Notes: a model not told the origin generated them from the sequence alone. A DNA stretch of 64,000 nt from Amphritea atlantica (GCA_024397875.1 CP073344.1:358501-422500), one strand, 5' to 3'; positions 47,583-58,539 are shown, counted from the first letter of the stretch. Numbers and translations are program-made.

Positions 47583-48395
47583 TTACTTTAGTGCGTCATT
47601 CAGTGCCGGGCGAATATTCTGTAGCAGGGCTTTCAGAATTTTCGGGTTGCCGGCAACCAGATTGCCGGACGTCATGTAGTTGTTGTTGCCAGTGAAGTCA
47701 GACAGCAGGCCGCCTGCTTCCTGAATCATCAGGATGCCCGCTTCCATTTCCCACTGGTTCAGGCCTATCTGGAAAAAGCCATCCAGTCGCCCGGCAGCGG
47801 TGTACGCCAGATTCAGGGCAGGTGAGCCGCCACTGTAGATGCTGCCACTTTCCAGGGTGATGTTTTTAAAGATCTGCTGGAAGCTGTCGAGGTGGGCTTT
47901 ATCGCTACTGCGGCCAAAAAAACCGCTGCCGATAAGTGTGTTGTCCAGCAGTTTGCGGTTGCTGACCCGAAGGCGTTTGCCATTCAGTTGCGCGCCTCTG
48001 CCCCGGCTGGCGGTGAACTCTTCGCCAGTAATAGGGTTGAGGATGATGGCGTGTTCAAGTTTGCCGCGCTGATGACAGGCGATGCTCAGGGCAAAGACTG
48101 GCAGAGCGTTGGAAAAGTTTGAAATGCTGTCAATCGGATTAACGGTCCAGATAACATCGCAAACCTTGTCTTCCGGTTTGTGTGTGCCTGTATATTCACA
48201 GTTGATCTGATGCTCAGGATACGCCTTATGGATCGCGTTAACGATAGTGCGTTCAGCTTGTTTGCAAGTGTCTTCGAGGAATTCGATAACGCTTGATTGT
48301 TCAGATTTGATCAGATCAAGTCGTTCGACTGAACGGGTGATCTGTTCACCTGCGACGCGGGCCCCTCGCAGGGCGATATTAACCATCGGTTGCAT
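47583..48395 (-). CDS. suhB: inositol monophosphatase family protein SuhB
   Basis: A 270-residue Mg-dependent phosphatase fold. In E. coli SuhB also joins the rRNA antitermination complex. Conserved metal-site pieces are present, but the canonical DPLDGT motif reads WTVNPIDSISNF, as in other SuhB sequences that depart from it. WEMEAGILMIQEAGGLLSDF is the C-terminal signature. It is divergent from trmJ. Confidence 0.9.
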   Translation of the reverse strand: MQPMVNIALRGARVAGEQITRSVERLDLIKSEQSSVIEFLEDTCKQAERTIVNAIHKAYPEHQINCEYTGTHKPEDKVCDVIWTVNPIDSISNFSNALPVFALSIACHQRGKLEHAIILNPITGEEFTASRGRGAQLNGKRLRVSNRKLLDNTLIGSGFFGRSSDKAHLDSFQQIFKNITLESGSIYSGGSPALNLAYTAAGRLDGFFQIGLNQWEMEAGILMIQEAGGLLSDFTGNNNYMTSGNLVAGNPKILKALLQNIRPALNDALK

Positions 48396-48524
48396 CTGTA
48401 AATACCAGTAAGGGAAGCAAAACGGGCATTATACAAAACAGTTGTCATATAAAGAACAGTCCGGGATTAATAGTTGTCAAATATCTGATAAAATATGCCC
48501 CTTTTTTGAGTGGGCGGGTAAAAG

Positions 48525-49259
48525 ATGCTGGAAAATGTCCGAATCGTGCTGGTCAATACGACCCATCCGGGGAATATCGGTGGTGTTGCCCGGGCGATGA
48601 AAAATATGGGGCTGTCCGGTCTTTGTCTGGTGAAGCCGAAAAAATTCCCTCATCCGGATGCTGAGGCCCGCGCGTCCGGCGCTGGCGATATCCTGGCGCA
48701 GGCGATGGTGGTTGATAGTCTGGAAGAGGCCTTGGCGGATTGTCATCTGGTGGTGGGGACCAGTGCCCGAAGCCGGACGATTCCCTGGCCTCTGGTTAAT
48801 CCGCGGGAGCTTGCGGCGATCGTATCGCCGCTGCCGGAAACGACCCGGGTGGCAATTGTGTTCGGGCGGGAAGACCGGGGATTGACGAATGACGAGCTGC
48901 AACGTTGCCATCAGCATGTGCACATCCCGGTAAATGAACAGTTCAGCTCACTGAACCTTGCCGCTGCGGTACAGGTGATCAGTTACGAGATGCGTATGGC
49001 GAAAGTGTTTGGTGCGGAGGATGTAAAACCGCGCTGGGGCACTGAGTGGGATGTGGAGTTGGCTGAAGGACGTGAAGTTGAGCTGATGTTTGATCATCTC
49101 GAGCAAACGCTGACGGAGATTGAGTTTCTCGATCCGGAGAAGCCGAGGAATCTGTTGCCAAGGTTGCGGCGCCTGATTTTACGGGCAGTGCCTGATAAGA
49201 TAGAGGTCAATGTGCTCAGGGGTATGTTGACTGCGATTCAGAAGCGTAATGGTAGCTGA
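48525..49259 (+). CDS. trmJ: tRNA (cytidine/uridine-2'-O-)-methyltransferase TrmJ
   Basis: A 244-residue SPOUT methyltransferase that modifies position 32 of tRNAs. VRIVLVNTTHPGNIGGVARAMKNMG (start), IVFGREDRGLTNDEL and VHIPVNEQFSSLNLAAAVQVISYE form the knotted SAM site. A C-terminal extension is rich in Leu and Arg. It lies upstream of the isc operon, as is common. Confidence 0.95.
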   Translation: MLENVRIVLVNTTHPGNIGGVARAMKNMGLSGLCLVKPKKFPHPDAEARASGAGDILAQAMVVDSLEEALADCHLVVGTSARSRTIPWPLVNPRELAAIVSPLPETTRVAIVFGREDRGLTNDELQRCHQHVHIPVNEQFSSLNLAAAVQVISYEMRMAKVFGAEDVKPRWGTEWDVELAEGREVELMFDHLEQTLTEIEFLDPEKPRNLLPRLRRLILRAVPDKIEVNVLRGMLTAIQKRNGS

Positions 49260-49294
49260 GACCTGCGTGCAGGCCTCTGTTGTTGAACCGTGTA

Positions 49295-49344
49295 ATAGTT
49301 GACTGTTTTGGTTGGTTTAATAGTTGACCAAAATAGTTGGTTAT
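49295..49344 (+). promoter_or_regulatory. two abutting type-1 IscR-like sites
   Basis: Site 1 (49295-49319) begins ATAGTTGACT and site 2 (49320-49344) is ATAGTTGACC...AGTTGGTTAT. Both fit the 25-base type-1 IscR consensus ATASYYGACTR...YAGTCRRSTAT, with site 2 the better. They lie end to end and cover the -35 of the iscR promoter, so Fe-S-loaded IscR would repress its own operon. Confidence 0.8.
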
Positions 49345-49352
49345 TGCATAAT
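49324..49352 (+). promoter_or_regulatory. iscR promoter
   Basis: TTGACC (49324-49329), a 17-base spacer and CATAAT (49347-49352). It overlaps the second IscR-like site. Confidence 0.8.
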
Positions 49353-49397
49353 GCAACCAGCTTCGTTGAACCACGAAGAATGACGGAGAGATTGGTA

Positions 49398-49883
49398 ATG
49401 CGATTAACAACAAAAGGCCGCTATGCGGTGACGGCAATGCTTGATCTGGCAATACATGCCGGCAAGGGGCCTGTAAGTCTGGCAGATATTTCCGAGCGTC
49501 AGGGTATCTCCCTGTCTTATCTTGAGCAGTTGTTTGCTAAGCTGCGCCGGAATGAACTGGTGCGTAGTGTACGTGGTCCTGGTGGTGGTTACCAGCTTAA
49601 CCGGGAGCAGCAGGATATCGATGTTGCTCAGGTTATCGACGCTGTAAATGAGTCGGTTGATGCCACCGGTTGTGGTCATACCGGCAGTTGTCAGGACGGC
49701 AATATCTGTCTGACGCATCATCTCTGGTGTGATCTGAGTAGTCAGATTCATGATTTTTTAAGTCAGATATCGCTGGCTGATCTGATGGAAAGAAATGACG
49801 TGCGCAGCGTTGCCGAACGGCAGGAACGCGGACATATTGCGTCATTTGAGGACTCCCTTATTTCCGCAAAAGTAACTGCCTGA
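49398..49883 (+). CDS. iscR: Fe-S cluster regulator IscR
   Basis: A 161-residue Rrf2-family repressor of the isc operon. An N-terminal winged helix ([18 protein letters not shown]) is followed by the 2Fe-2S ligands C92, C98, C104 and H107 in [18 protein letters not shown], at the same positions as in E. coli IscR. The ATG at 49398 with GGAGAG upstream is chosen. Confidence 0.97.
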   Translation: MRLTTKGRYAVTAMLDLAIHAGKGPVSLADISERQGISLSYLEQLFAKLRRNELVRSVRGPGGGYQLNREQQDIDVAQVIDAVNESVDATGCGHTGSCQDGNICLTHHLWCDLSSQIHDFLSQISLADLMERNDVRSVAERQERGHIASFEDSLISAKVTA

Positions 49884-49916
49884 GCTACGGCTCAGGTTTT
49901 TGGAGAAGTATAGACA

Positions 49917-51131
49917 ATGAAATTACCAATCTACTTTGATTATTCTGCTACTACACCGGTAGATCCCCGGGTTGCAGACAAAATGATTGAGTGTCTCACT
50001 ATGGACGGTAATTTCGGTAACCCGGCATCCCGTTCACATGTGTACGGATGGAAGGCTGAAGAAGCTGTTGAAACAGCGCGGCGTCAGGTTGCTGATCTGC
50101 TCAATGCAGACCCCCGGGAGATCGTATGGACCTCTGGTGCGACCGAGTCTGATAATCTGGCGATTAAAGGTGTAGCGCACTTTTACCAGAAGAAAGGCAA
50201 GCACATCATCACCTCTAAGATTGAGCATAAGGCGGTACTGGATACCTGCCGTCAGCTGGAGCGTGAAGGATTTGAAGTCACATACCTTGATCCGGATAAG
50301 GAGGGTATTATTCAGCCGCAAGCGGTTAGCGCTGCATTGCGTGAAGATACTATTCTGGTTTCTGTGATGCATGTAAATAACGAAATTGGTGTGATTAACG
50401 ATATCGCAGCCATCGGTGAGATTACCCGGGCTAATGGTGTATTGTTGCACGTAGATGCGGCACAGAGTGCCGGTAAGATTGATATCGATGTTGAGAGCAT
50501 GAAAGTCGATCTTATCTCCCTTTCTGCGCATAAAATGTACGGACCAAAAGGGATGGGCGCGCTCTATGTTCGCCGTAAACCGCGGGTTCGTCTGGAAGCG
50601 CAGATGCATGGCGGTGGTCATGAGCGCGGCATGCGTTCCGGTACCCTGGCAACCCATCAGATTGTGGGAATGGGTGAAGCGGCGGCGATTGCCAAGGCGG
50701 AGATGCATCAGGAGAAAGAGCGGATAACAGCGTTGCGTAAGCGTTTCTGGGATGGTCTTGCCGATATGGAAGAGATCTACCTGAATGGCTCTGAAAATCA
50801 GCGCTATATCGGCAACATGAATGTCAGCTTCAACTATGTTGAGGGTGAGTCACTGCTGATGTCACTTAAAGATCTGGCGGTGTCTTCCGGTTCGGCCTGT
50901 ACCTCCGCGAGCCTGGAACCTTCATACGTGTTGCGGGCACTTGGGCTGAATGATGAGATGGCACATAGTTCCATCCGCTTCTCAATTGGTCGTTTCACGA
51001 CTGAAGAAGATATTGATCGGGCTGTCGATGAAATTCGCACAGCAGTAGGTAAGCTCCGTGAACTTTCTCCTTTGTGGGATATGTATAAAGACGGTGTGGA
51101 TTTAAGCAAAGTTGAATGGGTTCACCATTAA
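49917..51131 (+). CDS. iscS: cysteine desulfurase IscS
   Basis: PLP enzyme that delivers sulfur for Fe-S clusters and thio-tRNAs. The PLP lysine is in [12 protein letters not shown], and the persulfide cysteine is in [21 protein letters not shown] near 328. At 404 residues it matches E. coli. Confidence 0.98.
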   Translation: MKLPIYFDYSATTPVDPRVADKMIECLTMDGNFGNPASRSHVYGWKAEEAVETARRQVADLLNADPREIVWTSGATESDNLAIKGVAHFYQKKGKHIITSKIEHKAVLDTCRQLEREGFEVTYLDPDKEGIIQPQAVSAALREDTILVSVMHVNNEIGVINDIAAIGEITRANGVLLHVDAAQSAGKIDIDVESMKVDLISLSAHKMYGPKGMGALYVRRKPRVRLEAQMHGGGHERGMRSGTLATHQIVGMGEAAAIAKAEMHQEKERITALRKRFWDGLADMEEIYLNGSENQRYIGNMNVSFNYVEGESLLMSLKDLAVSSGSACTSASLEPSYVLRALGLNDEMAHSSIRFSIGRFTTEEDIDRAVDEIRTAVGKLRELSPLWDMYKDGVDLSKVEWVHH

Positions 51132-51166
51132 TCTTTATCGGGTGAATACTGCTTTAGGAGGTCGTT

Positions 51167-51553
51167 ATGGCTTATAGTGAACAGGTTATCGATCATTACG
51201 AAAATCCTCGTAATGTTGGCAAAATGAATGACCAGGACGATAATATCGGTACTGGTATGGTTGGTGCTCCGGCCTGTGGCGACGTTATGCGTCTGCAGAT
51301 TAAGGTCAGTGACGATGGTATTATTGAAGACGCCAAGTTTAAGACCTATGGCTGTGGTTCTGCCATTGCTTCCAGTTCGCTGGTAACTGAGTGGGTCAAG
51401 GGTATGACGCTGGATCAGGCTCAGGATCTGAAAAACACTAAGATCGCAGAAGAGCTGGCGCTACCGCCGGTTAAAATTCACTGTTCTGTACTGGCAGAGG
51501 ATGCGATCAAGGCGGCGGTTGCCGATTACAAAGAAAAACAGGCGAAGAAGTAA
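51167..51553 (+). CDS. iscU: Fe-S scaffold IscU
   Basis: A 128-residue scaffold with ligands C37, C63 and C106 and the LPPVK chaperone-binding motif at 99-103. It receives sulfur from IscS and hands clusters to carriers with HscBA. AGGAGG precedes the ATG. Confidence 0.98.
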   Translation: MAYSEQVIDHYENPRNVGKMNDQDDNIGTGMVGAPACGDVMRLQIKVSDDGIIEDAKFKTYGCGSAIASSSLVTEWVKGMTLDQAQDLKNTKIAEELALPPVKIHCSVLAEDAIKAAVADYKEKQAKK

Positions 51554-51589
51554 TAACTGAGCTAAGGGCTCGATGGAGTAAGCGGATTC

Positions 51590-51913
51590 ATGGCAATTAC
51601 AATGACACCGGCAGCGTCTGACCATGTCAGCAAATATCTCAAAACCCGCGGTCATGGGTTTGGCGTCCGACTGGGGGTTCGTACCTCAGGCTGTTCCGGT
51701 ATGGCTTATGTGCTGGAATTTGTTGATGATATCCAGGATGAAGATCAGGTGTTTGAAACTGACGGTGTAAATGTTGTTATCGATCCTAAGAGTCTGCTCT
51801 ATCTCGATGGCACTGAGCTCGACTTCGTTAAAGAGGGCTTGAATGAGGGTTTTAAGTTTAATAACCCTAACGTCAAAAACGAATGCGGTTGCGGCGAAAG
51901 CTTTAATATCTGA
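51590..51913 (+). CDS. iscA: A-type Fe-S carrier IscA
   Basis: A 107-residue carrier with the three conserved cysteines C35, C99 and C101 (TSGCSGM and NECGCGESF). It delivers clusters or iron to apoproteins. Confidence 0.97.
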   Translation: MAITMTPAASDHVSKYLKTRGHGFGVRLGVRTSGCSGMAYVLEFVDDIQDEDQVFETDGVNVVIDPKSLLYLDGTELDFVKEGLNEGFKFNNPNVKNECGCGESFNI

Positions 51914-51989
51914 GCCCTTTGTTATCATGGCGCCTGTTTATCCGGGCGCTGTGGTAATGTATAACACTTCTTTTTCACCTGCTGGTTAG

Positions 51990-52532
51990 ATGATGGATAT
52001 TTCCCAGAACTATTTTGAATTCTTAGCTCTGCCGGTGACGTATCAGCTGGATCTCCAGGCTCTGTCTGAACGAAGCCGGGAGTTGCAAAAAACCTTGCAC
52101 CCGGATCGCTTTTCACATTTGTCTGATCGGGAGCGCAGGCTTTCCGTTCAATATACGGCTTATCTGAATGAGGCTGTGTCGACGCTGAAAAACCCCCTCT
52201 CCCGTGCTCAGTATCTGTTAAAGCTGGAGGGGCTTGATACCTTCTCTGAAACTCAGCAACAGCTCGATCCGATGTTCCTTATGCAGCAGATGGAACTGCG
52301 TGAGTCGCTGGAGGAAGTGGCTGGCGCAGCGGATCCGGAGGCTGAGCTGGAGATGCTTCGGGTAGCGGTTGGGCAGGAACTGAGTTCTCTGCGTGGACAG
52401 TTTGATACGTACTATCAACAATCGACGCCTTCAGCCTTCGAGGCAGCCGCGGTCTGTGTCAGAAAGATGCAGTTTTTTGATAAGCTGGGCCGTGAGATTG
52501 AGGCTCTGGAAGATCAACTTTTCGACGAATAA
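51990..52532 (+). CDS. hscB: J-domain co-chaperone HscB
   Basis: A 180-residue co-chaperone. The J domain (residues about 1-75) holds HPDRF, and the C-terminal three-helix bundle binds IscU. Two adjacent ATGs offer starts at 51990 and 51993. hscA starts seven bases after its stop. Confidence 0.96.
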   Translation: MMDISQNYFEFLALPVTYQLDLQALSERSRELQKTLHPDRFSHLSDRERRLSVQYTAYLNEAVSTLKNPLSRAQYLLKLEGLDTFSETQQQLDPMFLMQQMELRESLEEVAGAADPEAELEMLRVAVGQELSSLRGQFDTYYQQSTPSAFEAAAVCVRKMQFFDKLGREIEALEDQLFDE

Positions 52533-52539
52533 AACAACT

Positions 52540-54414
52540 ATGGCGTTATTGCAGATTGCAGAACCGGGACAAAGTCCTGAGCCCCACAAGCGAAAGCTTG
52601 CTGTCGGCATTGATTTAGGAACAACCAATTCGCTGGTCGCTGCGGTGCGCAGTGGCGAATCAACCACTCTGCCTGATGAGGGAGGGAGCCACTTGCTACC
52701 CTCTGTTGTGCGTTATACCGAGCAGGGGGTGGTCGTTGGTCAGGCTGCGCTGTCAAAAGCAGCGGTAGACCCGTTCAATACGATTGTATCGGTCAAGCGT
52801 CTGATGGGTCGGGGTGTTGAGGATCTGAAAGGGCTTGAGGGTGAGGCGGTGTACCGTTTTACTGAACGGGATGGTGGAATGCCATATTTGCAGACGGTAG
52901 CCGGGGATAAGAGTCCGGTTGAAGTGTCTGCAGAGATACTCAGGACGCTTAAGTCCCGTGCTCGCGCTTCGTTGGAAGGCGAGCTCGAGGGCGCGGTTAT
53001 TACCGTGCCTGCTTATTTTGATGACGCCCAGCGGCAGGCCACCAAAGATGCAGCCCAGCTAGCCGGCATTAAGGTGCTGCGTTTACTTAACGAGCCTACT
53101 GCGGCGGCGGTAGCCTACGGTCTGGATAAGGCTGCTGAAGGGGTTATCGCTGTCTTTGATCTGGGTGGCGGCACGTTCGATATCTCTATTTTGCGTTTGA
53201 ATAAAGGGGTGTTTGAAGTTCTGGCAACCGGAGGAGACAGTGCTCTGGGTGGTGATGATTTCGATCTGGCGCTGGCGCGATGGTTTCTCGAACAACTCGG
53301 CGGCAAAGAGGTGGTTGCTGGTGAATCCCGCTATCTGACCGAGAAAGCCCGCTGGGTAAAAGAGATGCTGACGGCCAATCAGAGTGTTTCGGTTGATCTG
53401 GAACATGCAGGACAGAAGATCTCTTTAACCGTCTCCCGGGAACTGTTTGATAGTCTGGTTGAGTCATTGGTGAGTAAAACGATTCGCGCCTGTCGCCGAA
53501 CCCTGAAGGATGCTGGTGTCAGTATCGAAGAGGTCCATGATGTTGTCATGGTTGGTGGCAGCACGCGGGTTCCGGTTGTGCGTGAGCGGGTTGAACAGTT
53601 TTTTGATCGTGCTCCACGAATCGATATTGATCCCGATCGGGTGGTGGCTGTAGGTGCGGCTATTCAGGCCGATGTACTGGCGGGTAATAAGCCTGACAGC
53701 GAGATGTTGCTGCTGGATGTGCTGCCGCTGTCGCTGGGACTCGAAACCATGGGCGGACTGGCGGAAAAGGTTATTCACCGTAACACATCGATTCCGGTTG
53801 CCCGGGCGCAGGAATTTACCACCTATCAGGATGGCCAGACGGCAATGATGATTCATGTGGTGCAGGGGGAGCGCGAGCTGGTTGAAGATTGTCGTTCACT
53901 GGCTCAGTTTGTCCTGCGGGGTATTCCTCCGATGGCGGCGGGTGCTGCTAAAATCAGGGTCGCCTTCCAGGTCGATGCGGATGGTTTGCTGGGGGTCTCA
54001 GCGAAAGAGCTGTCTACGGGGGTTGAAAGCGAAATTCAGGTGAAGCCATCTTATGGTCTGGATGATAATGAGATTGCCGAGATGCTGAAGGCATCCTACA
54101 GCTTTGCTGAAGGTGACATGCAGTTACGAAATCTGCGCGAACAGCAGGTTGAGGCTGATCGGTTGCTGCTGTCGCTGGAGCAGGCGATACAGACCGATGG
54201 CGAGTCGTTGCTGAGCGCCGAAGAGGTGGAGCATCTGCGTGAGCAGATGGCTATTCTGCTGGCGTTGCGAAACGGATCGGATGCTTCTGCCATTGAAAAT
54301 GGTGTAAAAATATTGTCTCAGGCCAGTGACTATTTTGCTGCACGCCGGATGGATCAAAGTATTAAAAATGCTCTTAAAGGGCATAGTATTCAAGAGATTG
54401 AGGGAGATTCCTGA
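52540..54414 (+). CDS. hscA: Hsp70-type chaperone HscA
   Basis: A 624-residue Hsp70 dedicated to cluster release from IscU. The nucleotide-binding domain begins [15 protein letters not shown] and has [12 protein letters not shown], and the substrate-binding domain follows. The ATG at 52540 gives [13 protein letters not shown]. Its stop overlaps the fdx start (TGATG). Confidence 0.97.
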   Translation: MALLQIAEPGQSPEPHKRKLAVGIDLGTTNSLVAAVRSGESTTLPDEGGSHLLPSVVRYTEQGVVVGQAALSKAAVDPFNTIVSVKRLMGRGVEDLKGLEGEAVYRFTERDGGMPYLQTVAGDKSPVEVSAEILRTLKSRARASLEGELEGAVITVPAYFDDAQRQATKDAAQLAGIKVLRLLNEPTAAAVAYGLDKAAEGVIAVFDLGGGTFDISILRLNKGVFEVLATGGDSALGGDDFDLALARWFLEQLGGKEVVAGESRYLTEKARWVKEMLTANQSVSVDLEHAGQKISLTVSRELFDSLVESLVSKTIRACRRTLKDAGVSIEEVHDVVMVGGSTRVPVVRERVEQFFDRAPRIDIDPDRVVAVGAAIQADVLAGNKPDSEMLLLDVLPLSLGLETMGGLAEKVIHRNTSIPVARAQEFTTYQDGQTAMMIHVVQGERELVEDCRSLAQFVLRGIPPMAAGAAKIRVAFQVDADGLLGVSAKELSTGVESEIQVKPSYGLDDNEIAEMLKASYSFAEGDMQLRNLREQQVEADRLLLSLEQAIQTDGESLLSAEEVEHLREQMAILLALRNGSDASAIENGVKILSQASDYFAARRMDQSIKNALKGHSIQEIEGDS

Positions 54415-54752
54415 TGCCGCAGATTATATTTTTGCCCCATGATGAACTGTGTCCAGAGGGCAAGGTGATTGAGGCTGATGTGGGTGAGACTATCTGTGAC
54501 GCAGCCTTGCGTGAGGGGATTGAGATAGAGCATGCCTGTGAGAAGTCCTGCGCGTGCACGACTTGTCATGTCATCGTGCGTGAGGGGTTTGGCACGTTAG
54601 ATGAGTCAGACGAGCTTGAAGATGACATGCTGGATAAAGCCTGGGGGTTGGAGCCGGAATCACGTTTGAGTTGTCAGGCGGTGGTGGGTGATGATGATCT
54701 GGTGGTAGAGATCCCTAAATATACGATCAACCAGGTTTCAGAGCGTCATTGA
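54414..54752 (+). CDS. fdx: isc-type 2Fe-2S ferredoxin
   Basis: A 112-residue adrenodoxin-type ferredoxin that supplies electrons to cluster assembly. The ligands lie in HACEKSCACTTCHV plus the later cysteine in LSCQAV. Confidence 0.97.
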   Translation: MPQIIFLPHDELCPEGKVIEADVGETICDAALREGIEIEHACEKSCACTTCHVIVREGFGTLDESDELEDDMLDKAWGLEPESRLSCQAVVGDDDLVVEIPKYTINQVSERH

Positions 54753-54784
54753 AACCCGTGTTTTAAGACAGACCGGAGGCGTTT

Positions 54785-54979
54785 ATGAAGTGGGTAGATG
54801 TTTACGATATCGCTATAGAGCTGGATGAAAAGTATCCTGATACCGATCCGCTGACAGTCAGCTTTCCTGATCTGTATGAGTGGGTGATGGCGCTGGATGG
54901 CTTTGATGATGATCCTGATCGCTGTGGTGAAAAGGTGCTGGAAGGGATTCAGATGGCCTGGATCGAAGAGCGTCAGTAG
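54785..54979 (+). CDS. iscX: Fe-S assembly regulator IscX
   Basis: A 64-residue acidic helical protein that binds IscS and may tune its activity or donate iron. MKWVDVYDIAIELDEKYPDTDP and FPDLYEWVMALDGFDDDPDRC are typical. GGAGG precedes the ATG. This is the last gene of the isc operon. Confidence 0.96.
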   Translation: MKWVDVYDIAIELDEKYPDTDPLTVSFPDLYEWVMALDGFDDDPDRCGEKVLEGIQMAWIEERQ

Positions 54980-54988
54980 AAGATACTG

Positions 54989-55014
54989 AAAAAGCCCGCA
55001 AATGCGGGCTTTTT
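54989..55014 (+). terminator. isc operon terminator
   Basis: GCCCGCA and TGCGGGC arms with a two-base gap, five As before and five Ts after. Confidence 0.88.
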
Positions 55015-55052
55015 CGTGGTTGGAGATGCTGTTCAGTGAGGATTGCATAGCG

Positions 55053-55058
55053 TATAAT
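55053..55058 (+). promoter_or_regulatory. possible ndk -10 element
   Basis: TATAAT after GATTGCATAGCG, about 85 bases before the ndk ATG. The -35 (TGTTCA at 17 bases) is weak. Confidence 0.45.
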
Positions 55059-55144
55059 TGCGCGTTTCATTTTTCTGGCAAGTCTGCGACTTTAGTCTGC
55101 CGGCTTCAAATTGCCCTGAACTTTATACAGAGGATTAATAGCAC

Positions 55145-55552
55145 ATGGCTATCGAACGTACTTTTTCTATCATCAAGCCTGATGCAGTCGCAAAAAACGT
55201 TATTGGTAAAATCGTTTCTCGTTTTGAGTCTAACGGTCTGAAAATCGTTGATATGCAACTGAAGCAGCTGAGCCGTGAAGAAGCTGAGGGTTTCTATGCT
55301 GAGCACAAAGAGCGTCCGTTCTTTGGTGATCTGGTTGAATTCATGACTTCTGGTCCTGTTGTGGTTCAGGTTCTTGAAGGTGAAAATGCTATCGCTCTGA
55401 ATCGTGACCTGATGGGCGCAACTAACCCACAGGAAGCTGCTGAAGGCACTATCCGTCGCGATTTCGCACAGTCAATCGATGCGAATGCGGTTCATGGTTC
55501 TGATTCTCCAGCATCTGCTGAACGCGAGATCGCTTACTTCTTCGGTAAGTAA
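55145..55552 (+). CDS. ndk: nucleoside diphosphate kinase
   Basis: Transfers the gamma-phosphate between nucleotides to balance NTP pools. The active-site His is in [21 protein letters not shown]. At 135 residues it is slightly shorter than the E. coli enzyme. rlmN follows closely. Confidence 0.97.
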   Translation: MAIERTFSIIKPDAVAKNVIGKIVSRFESNGLKIVDMQLKQLSREEAEGFYAEHKERPFFGDLVEFMTSGPVVVQVLEGENAIALNRDLMGATNPQEAAEGTIRRDFAQSIDANAVHGSDSPASAEREIAYFFGK

Positions 55553-55587
55553 TCCCTGCGGGCCGCTGACCGGCGGCCCGTCATTTC

Positions 55588-56739
55588 ATGAAAGTTGAGA
55601 CCGTTATGACTGAATCCACTCCAAAAACTAACTTGCTCGGATTCTCTCCCAAAAAACTGGAAGAGTTCTTTGTGAGTATCGGCGAAAAACCTTTTCGTTC
55701 GACTCAGGTACTGAAATGGATTCATCAGTTTGGTGCCAGCAGCTTTGATGAAATGACTAATATCAGCAAGGCGCTGAGGCAGAAACTGAGTGAGGTTTCT
55801 GAAATCCGCGAGCCTGAAGTGTTGGTGCAGAATATCTCCAAGGATGGTACCCGTAAATGGGTGATCCAGCTGGATGGAGGCTCCGCCGTTGAAGCGGTAC
55901 TGATTCCGGAAAACGGCCGGGCGACTCTGTGTATCTCATCCCAGATTGGTTGCTCGCTGGATTGTAGCTTTTGCTCGACCGGTAAGCAGGGCTTTAACCG
56001 TAACCTGAGTGCTGCAGAAGTGATCGGTCAGGTACGGGTGGCAATACGTTCATTTGGCCCGTTTGACCCCAATGGCGACCGTCGGGTTACCAACGTGGTG
56101 CTGATGGGTATGGGGGAGCCGCTGATGAACTTCGACAACGTCGTCGATGCGATTCATCTGATGATGGATGATAATGCTTACGGTCTGTCCAAGCGTCGTG
56201 TTACTTTAAGTACTGCGGGTGTCGTGCCTCAGATCGATAAACTGAGCCAGGTCACAGACGTTTCTCTGGCTATCTCACTGCATGCGCCCACCGATGAGTT
56301 ACGTGACCAATTGGTGCCGATTAATAAGCGCTATCCGATCGCCGAGCTGGTTGATGCCTGTAACCGTTATATGGCAAATTTGAAGGATAAACGGGTTATT
56401 ACAGTTGAATATACTCTGATTGCCGGTGTTAATGACCACCCAAGTCAGGCAAAACAGCTGGTTAAGCTGTTAAAGCGTTTACCCTGCAAGTTAAACCTAA
56501 TACCATTTAACCCGTTTCCGAATTCAGACTATCGACGTCCGTCTGAAGATGCGATTCAGGCCTTTAAAATGGTCATGGTTAAAGCCGGAGTTATAACCAC
56601 GGTACGGCGGACCCGGGGTGACGATGTTGATGCTGCGTGTGGGCAGTTGGTAGGGCAGGTGATGGACCGTACCCGTCGTAGTGAAAAATATATCCCACTG
56701 AAAGATGCCAGTGGTGTGCAACAGGAACCGCCCCGTTAA
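55588..56739 (+). CDS. rlmN: 23S rRNA/tRNA adenine C2-methyltransferase RlmN
   Basis: Radical-SAM enzyme that methylates A2503 of 23S rRNA and A37 of some tRNAs. The cluster motif is [11 protein letters not shown], and the second catalytic cysteine is in [10 protein letters not shown]. At 383 residues, or 377 if the ATG at 55606 ([12 protein letters not shown]) is the real start. Confidence 0.96.
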   Translation: MKVETVMTESTPKTNLLGFSPKKLEEFFVSIGEKPFRSTQVLKWIHQFGASSFDEMTNISKALRQKLSEVSEIREPEVLVQNISKDGTRKWVIQLDGGSAVEAVLIPENGRATLCISSQIGCSLDCSFCSTGKQGFNRNLSAAEVIGQVRVAIRSFGPFDPNGDRRVTNVVLMGMGEPLMNFDNVVDAIHLMMDDNAYGLSKRRVTLSTAGVVPQIDKLSQVTDVSLAISLHAPTDELRDQLVPINKRYPIAELVDACNRYMANLKDKRVITVEYTLIAGVNDHPSQAKQLVKLLKRLPCKLNLIPFNPFPNSDYRRPSEDAIQAFKMVMVKAGVITTVRRTRGDDVDAACGQLVGQVMDRTRRSEKYIPLKDASGVQQEPPR

Positions 56740-56779
56740 TTACGCAAAGTGAAACTAATCTCGCCAGGAGTGAATACGA

Positions 56780-57541
56780 TTGAAAGGTTATCTGATATTA
56801 CTGATTAGTCTATTGATTACCGGGTGTGCGGGACAACAGGTTACAACAGCAGAGCAGGACACTCCTAAAGCGGTTAAGGCGTACAATTCACTGGGTATGC
56901 AGTATTTACGCCGCAGTGATACCGCTAATGCCAAGCTTGCCTTTCAGCGCTCCATTGAGATTGATTCTGGTTCTGCACAGGCTTATAACGGTCTGGCGAT
57001 GGTTTTTCAGTTAGAGCAAGATGCACCGTTGGCAGAGCGCTATTTTAAAAAAGCGATCAAGGTAGAGCCGGATAGTGCCATGCTGCACAATAATTATGGC
57101 GCTTTTTTGTTTAGCCGTAAGCGCTACCCGGAGGCCTGCAAAGAGCTGGGCCGGGCAACCGAAGATCCCTTTTATAATCAGCGCAGCCAGGCCTTTGAAA
57201 ATCTTGGCCGGTGTTATCGGCTGATTGATCGTCTGGACGCCGCTGAACATGCCTTTAAGCGCAGTCTGACATTGAATCCGAAAAGACCTCTGGCGATTTT
57301 GCAACTATCTGATGTGATGCTGCAGAAAGGTGATCTGGAAGAGGCTGTCAGTTTTTTCGACCAGTACAGTGCAATGGTGGATGCTAAGCAGGTTCAGCAT
57401 TCCGCGCAGAGTCTGTGGCTTGGGGTGCAGATCTCCCGGCTGAAGAATAGCGGCATTGATGCTGCGACCTATGGTCTGATTCTCAAGAACTTGTTTCCGG
57501 ATTCAGAAGAGTATCAGCAGTATAAGGAGTCGACTCCGTGA
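56780..57541 (+). CDS. pilW: type IV pilus biogenesis lipoprotein PilW (PilF)
   Basis: A 253-residue lipoprotein with lipobox LLITGC and about five TPR repeats (AYNSLGMQYLRRSDTANAKLAFQRS, AYNGLAMVFQLEQDAPLAERYFKKA and onward). In relatives it places the PilQ secretin in the outer membrane. A TTG at 56780 with CAGGAG upstream is the start. It overlaps rodZ by four bases (GTGA). Confidence 0.92.
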   Translation: MKGYLILLISLLITGCAGQQVTTAEQDTPKAVKAYNSLGMQYLRRSDTANAKLAFQRSIEIDSGSAQAYNGLAMVFQLEQDAPLAERYFKKAIKVEPDSAMLHNNYGAFLFSRKRYPEACKELGRATEDPFYNQRSQAFENLGRCYRLIDRLDAAEHAFKRSLTLNPKRPLAILQLSDVMLQKGDLEEAVSFFDQYSAMVDAKQVQHSAQSLWLGVQISRLKNSGIDAATYGLILKNLFPDSEEYQQYKESTP

Positions 57542-58506
57542 GTAATGAGCAGTTGCTGAATCAAGAAGCTGAAGGAATCGAAACAGATTTTCCGGCACAC
57601 GAGCTTCCGGTTGCCCGGGAACAGCTGGGGCTGACTAAGAGTGATGTGGCCCGTGAGCTAAGGCTGTCAGAGAAGTATATCGACTCACTGGAACGTGGTG
57701 CATTCAATGAGCTGCCAAGTATGGTGTTTGCCCGCGGTTATGTGCAGTCTTATACCCGGCTGCTGAAACTGGACACAAAGCGCTATCTGGACCTTTTTGA
57801 CCGGCTTTATGGTCGTACCGGGGCAGGCGCTGCGCCTCAGTTTCGTATTGCGCCAGGGGTGCAGTCAACTGCGAAGCTTGGCGATCCGGTTATTAAATGG
57901 TCAGCCTGGATATTTATACTGGTGATCGTCGCTGCGACCGTGTGGTGGTGGAAAACTCAGCAGGGAGAAGGGCAGCCTGTATCCCAGATGCCGGCGGCGC
58001 AATCGGTGGAAGTTGAGTCGGTTGATGGCAGTACTCTGATCGTACCATCAGGTATAACCGAAGAGTCTGACGCTCAGGGGGGAATGCAGGCTGAGATTGA
58101 TCCTGCTATGCCTGAAGAAGCTGTTGAGGAAGAAAGCACTGTTGATGCCACAACGGATTCGTCTGTTGAGGCGCTTTCCACTGAATCTGACGATGGACCA
58201 GAAACTCTGGTTGTCGCGGGGGATGCCGTCGAGGAACCTGTTCAGCAGCCGGTCATCGGTACCGATGCTTCACTGCGGATTACCTTTACCGATGAGTGCT
58301 GGGTTAGTGTTGAAGATCATACCGGTAAGGTGCTGGCCATGCGGGTTAAGCCTGCTGGAAGTGAACTCAGTGTTACCGGAGAAACACCGATTAAGCTCCT
58401 GCTTGGCAAGGTTGAAGCGGTAGGCGAGGTGTTTTTTAATGGTACGCCGGTAGAGTTTAACCGCGATAGCCGTTCAGGTGTGGTGCGTTTAACTCTGCCT
58501 CAATAA
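57538..58506 (+). CDS. rodZ: cell-shape protein RodZ
   Basis: A 322-residue bitopic membrane protein. An N-terminal HTH (LGLTKSDVARELRLSEKYIDSLE, about 30-100), one membrane segment (AWIFILVIVAATVWWW, about 121-136), an acidic Ser/Thr-rich linker and a C-terminal DUF4115 beta domain. It links MreB to the wall machinery. The GTG start overlaps pilW. Confidence 0.94.
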   Translation: MSNEQLLNQEAEGIETDFPAHELPVAREQLGLTKSDVARELRLSEKYIDSLERGAFNELPSMVFARGYVQSYTRLLKLDTKRYLDLFDRLYGRTGAGAAPQFRIAPGVQSTAKLGDPVIKWSAWIFILVIVAATVWWWKTQQGEGQPVSQMPAAQSVEVESVDGSTLIVPSGITEESDAQGGMQAEIDPAMPEEAVEEESTVDATTDSSVEALSTESDDGPETLVVAGDAVEEPVQQPVIGTDASLRITFTDECWVSVEDHTGKVLAMRVKPAGSELSVTGETPIKLLLGKVEAVGEVFFNGTPVEFNRDSRSGVVRLTLPQ

Positions 58507-58539
58507 TGAATAAAGTCGTAACAGATCGGGTAATGAACA

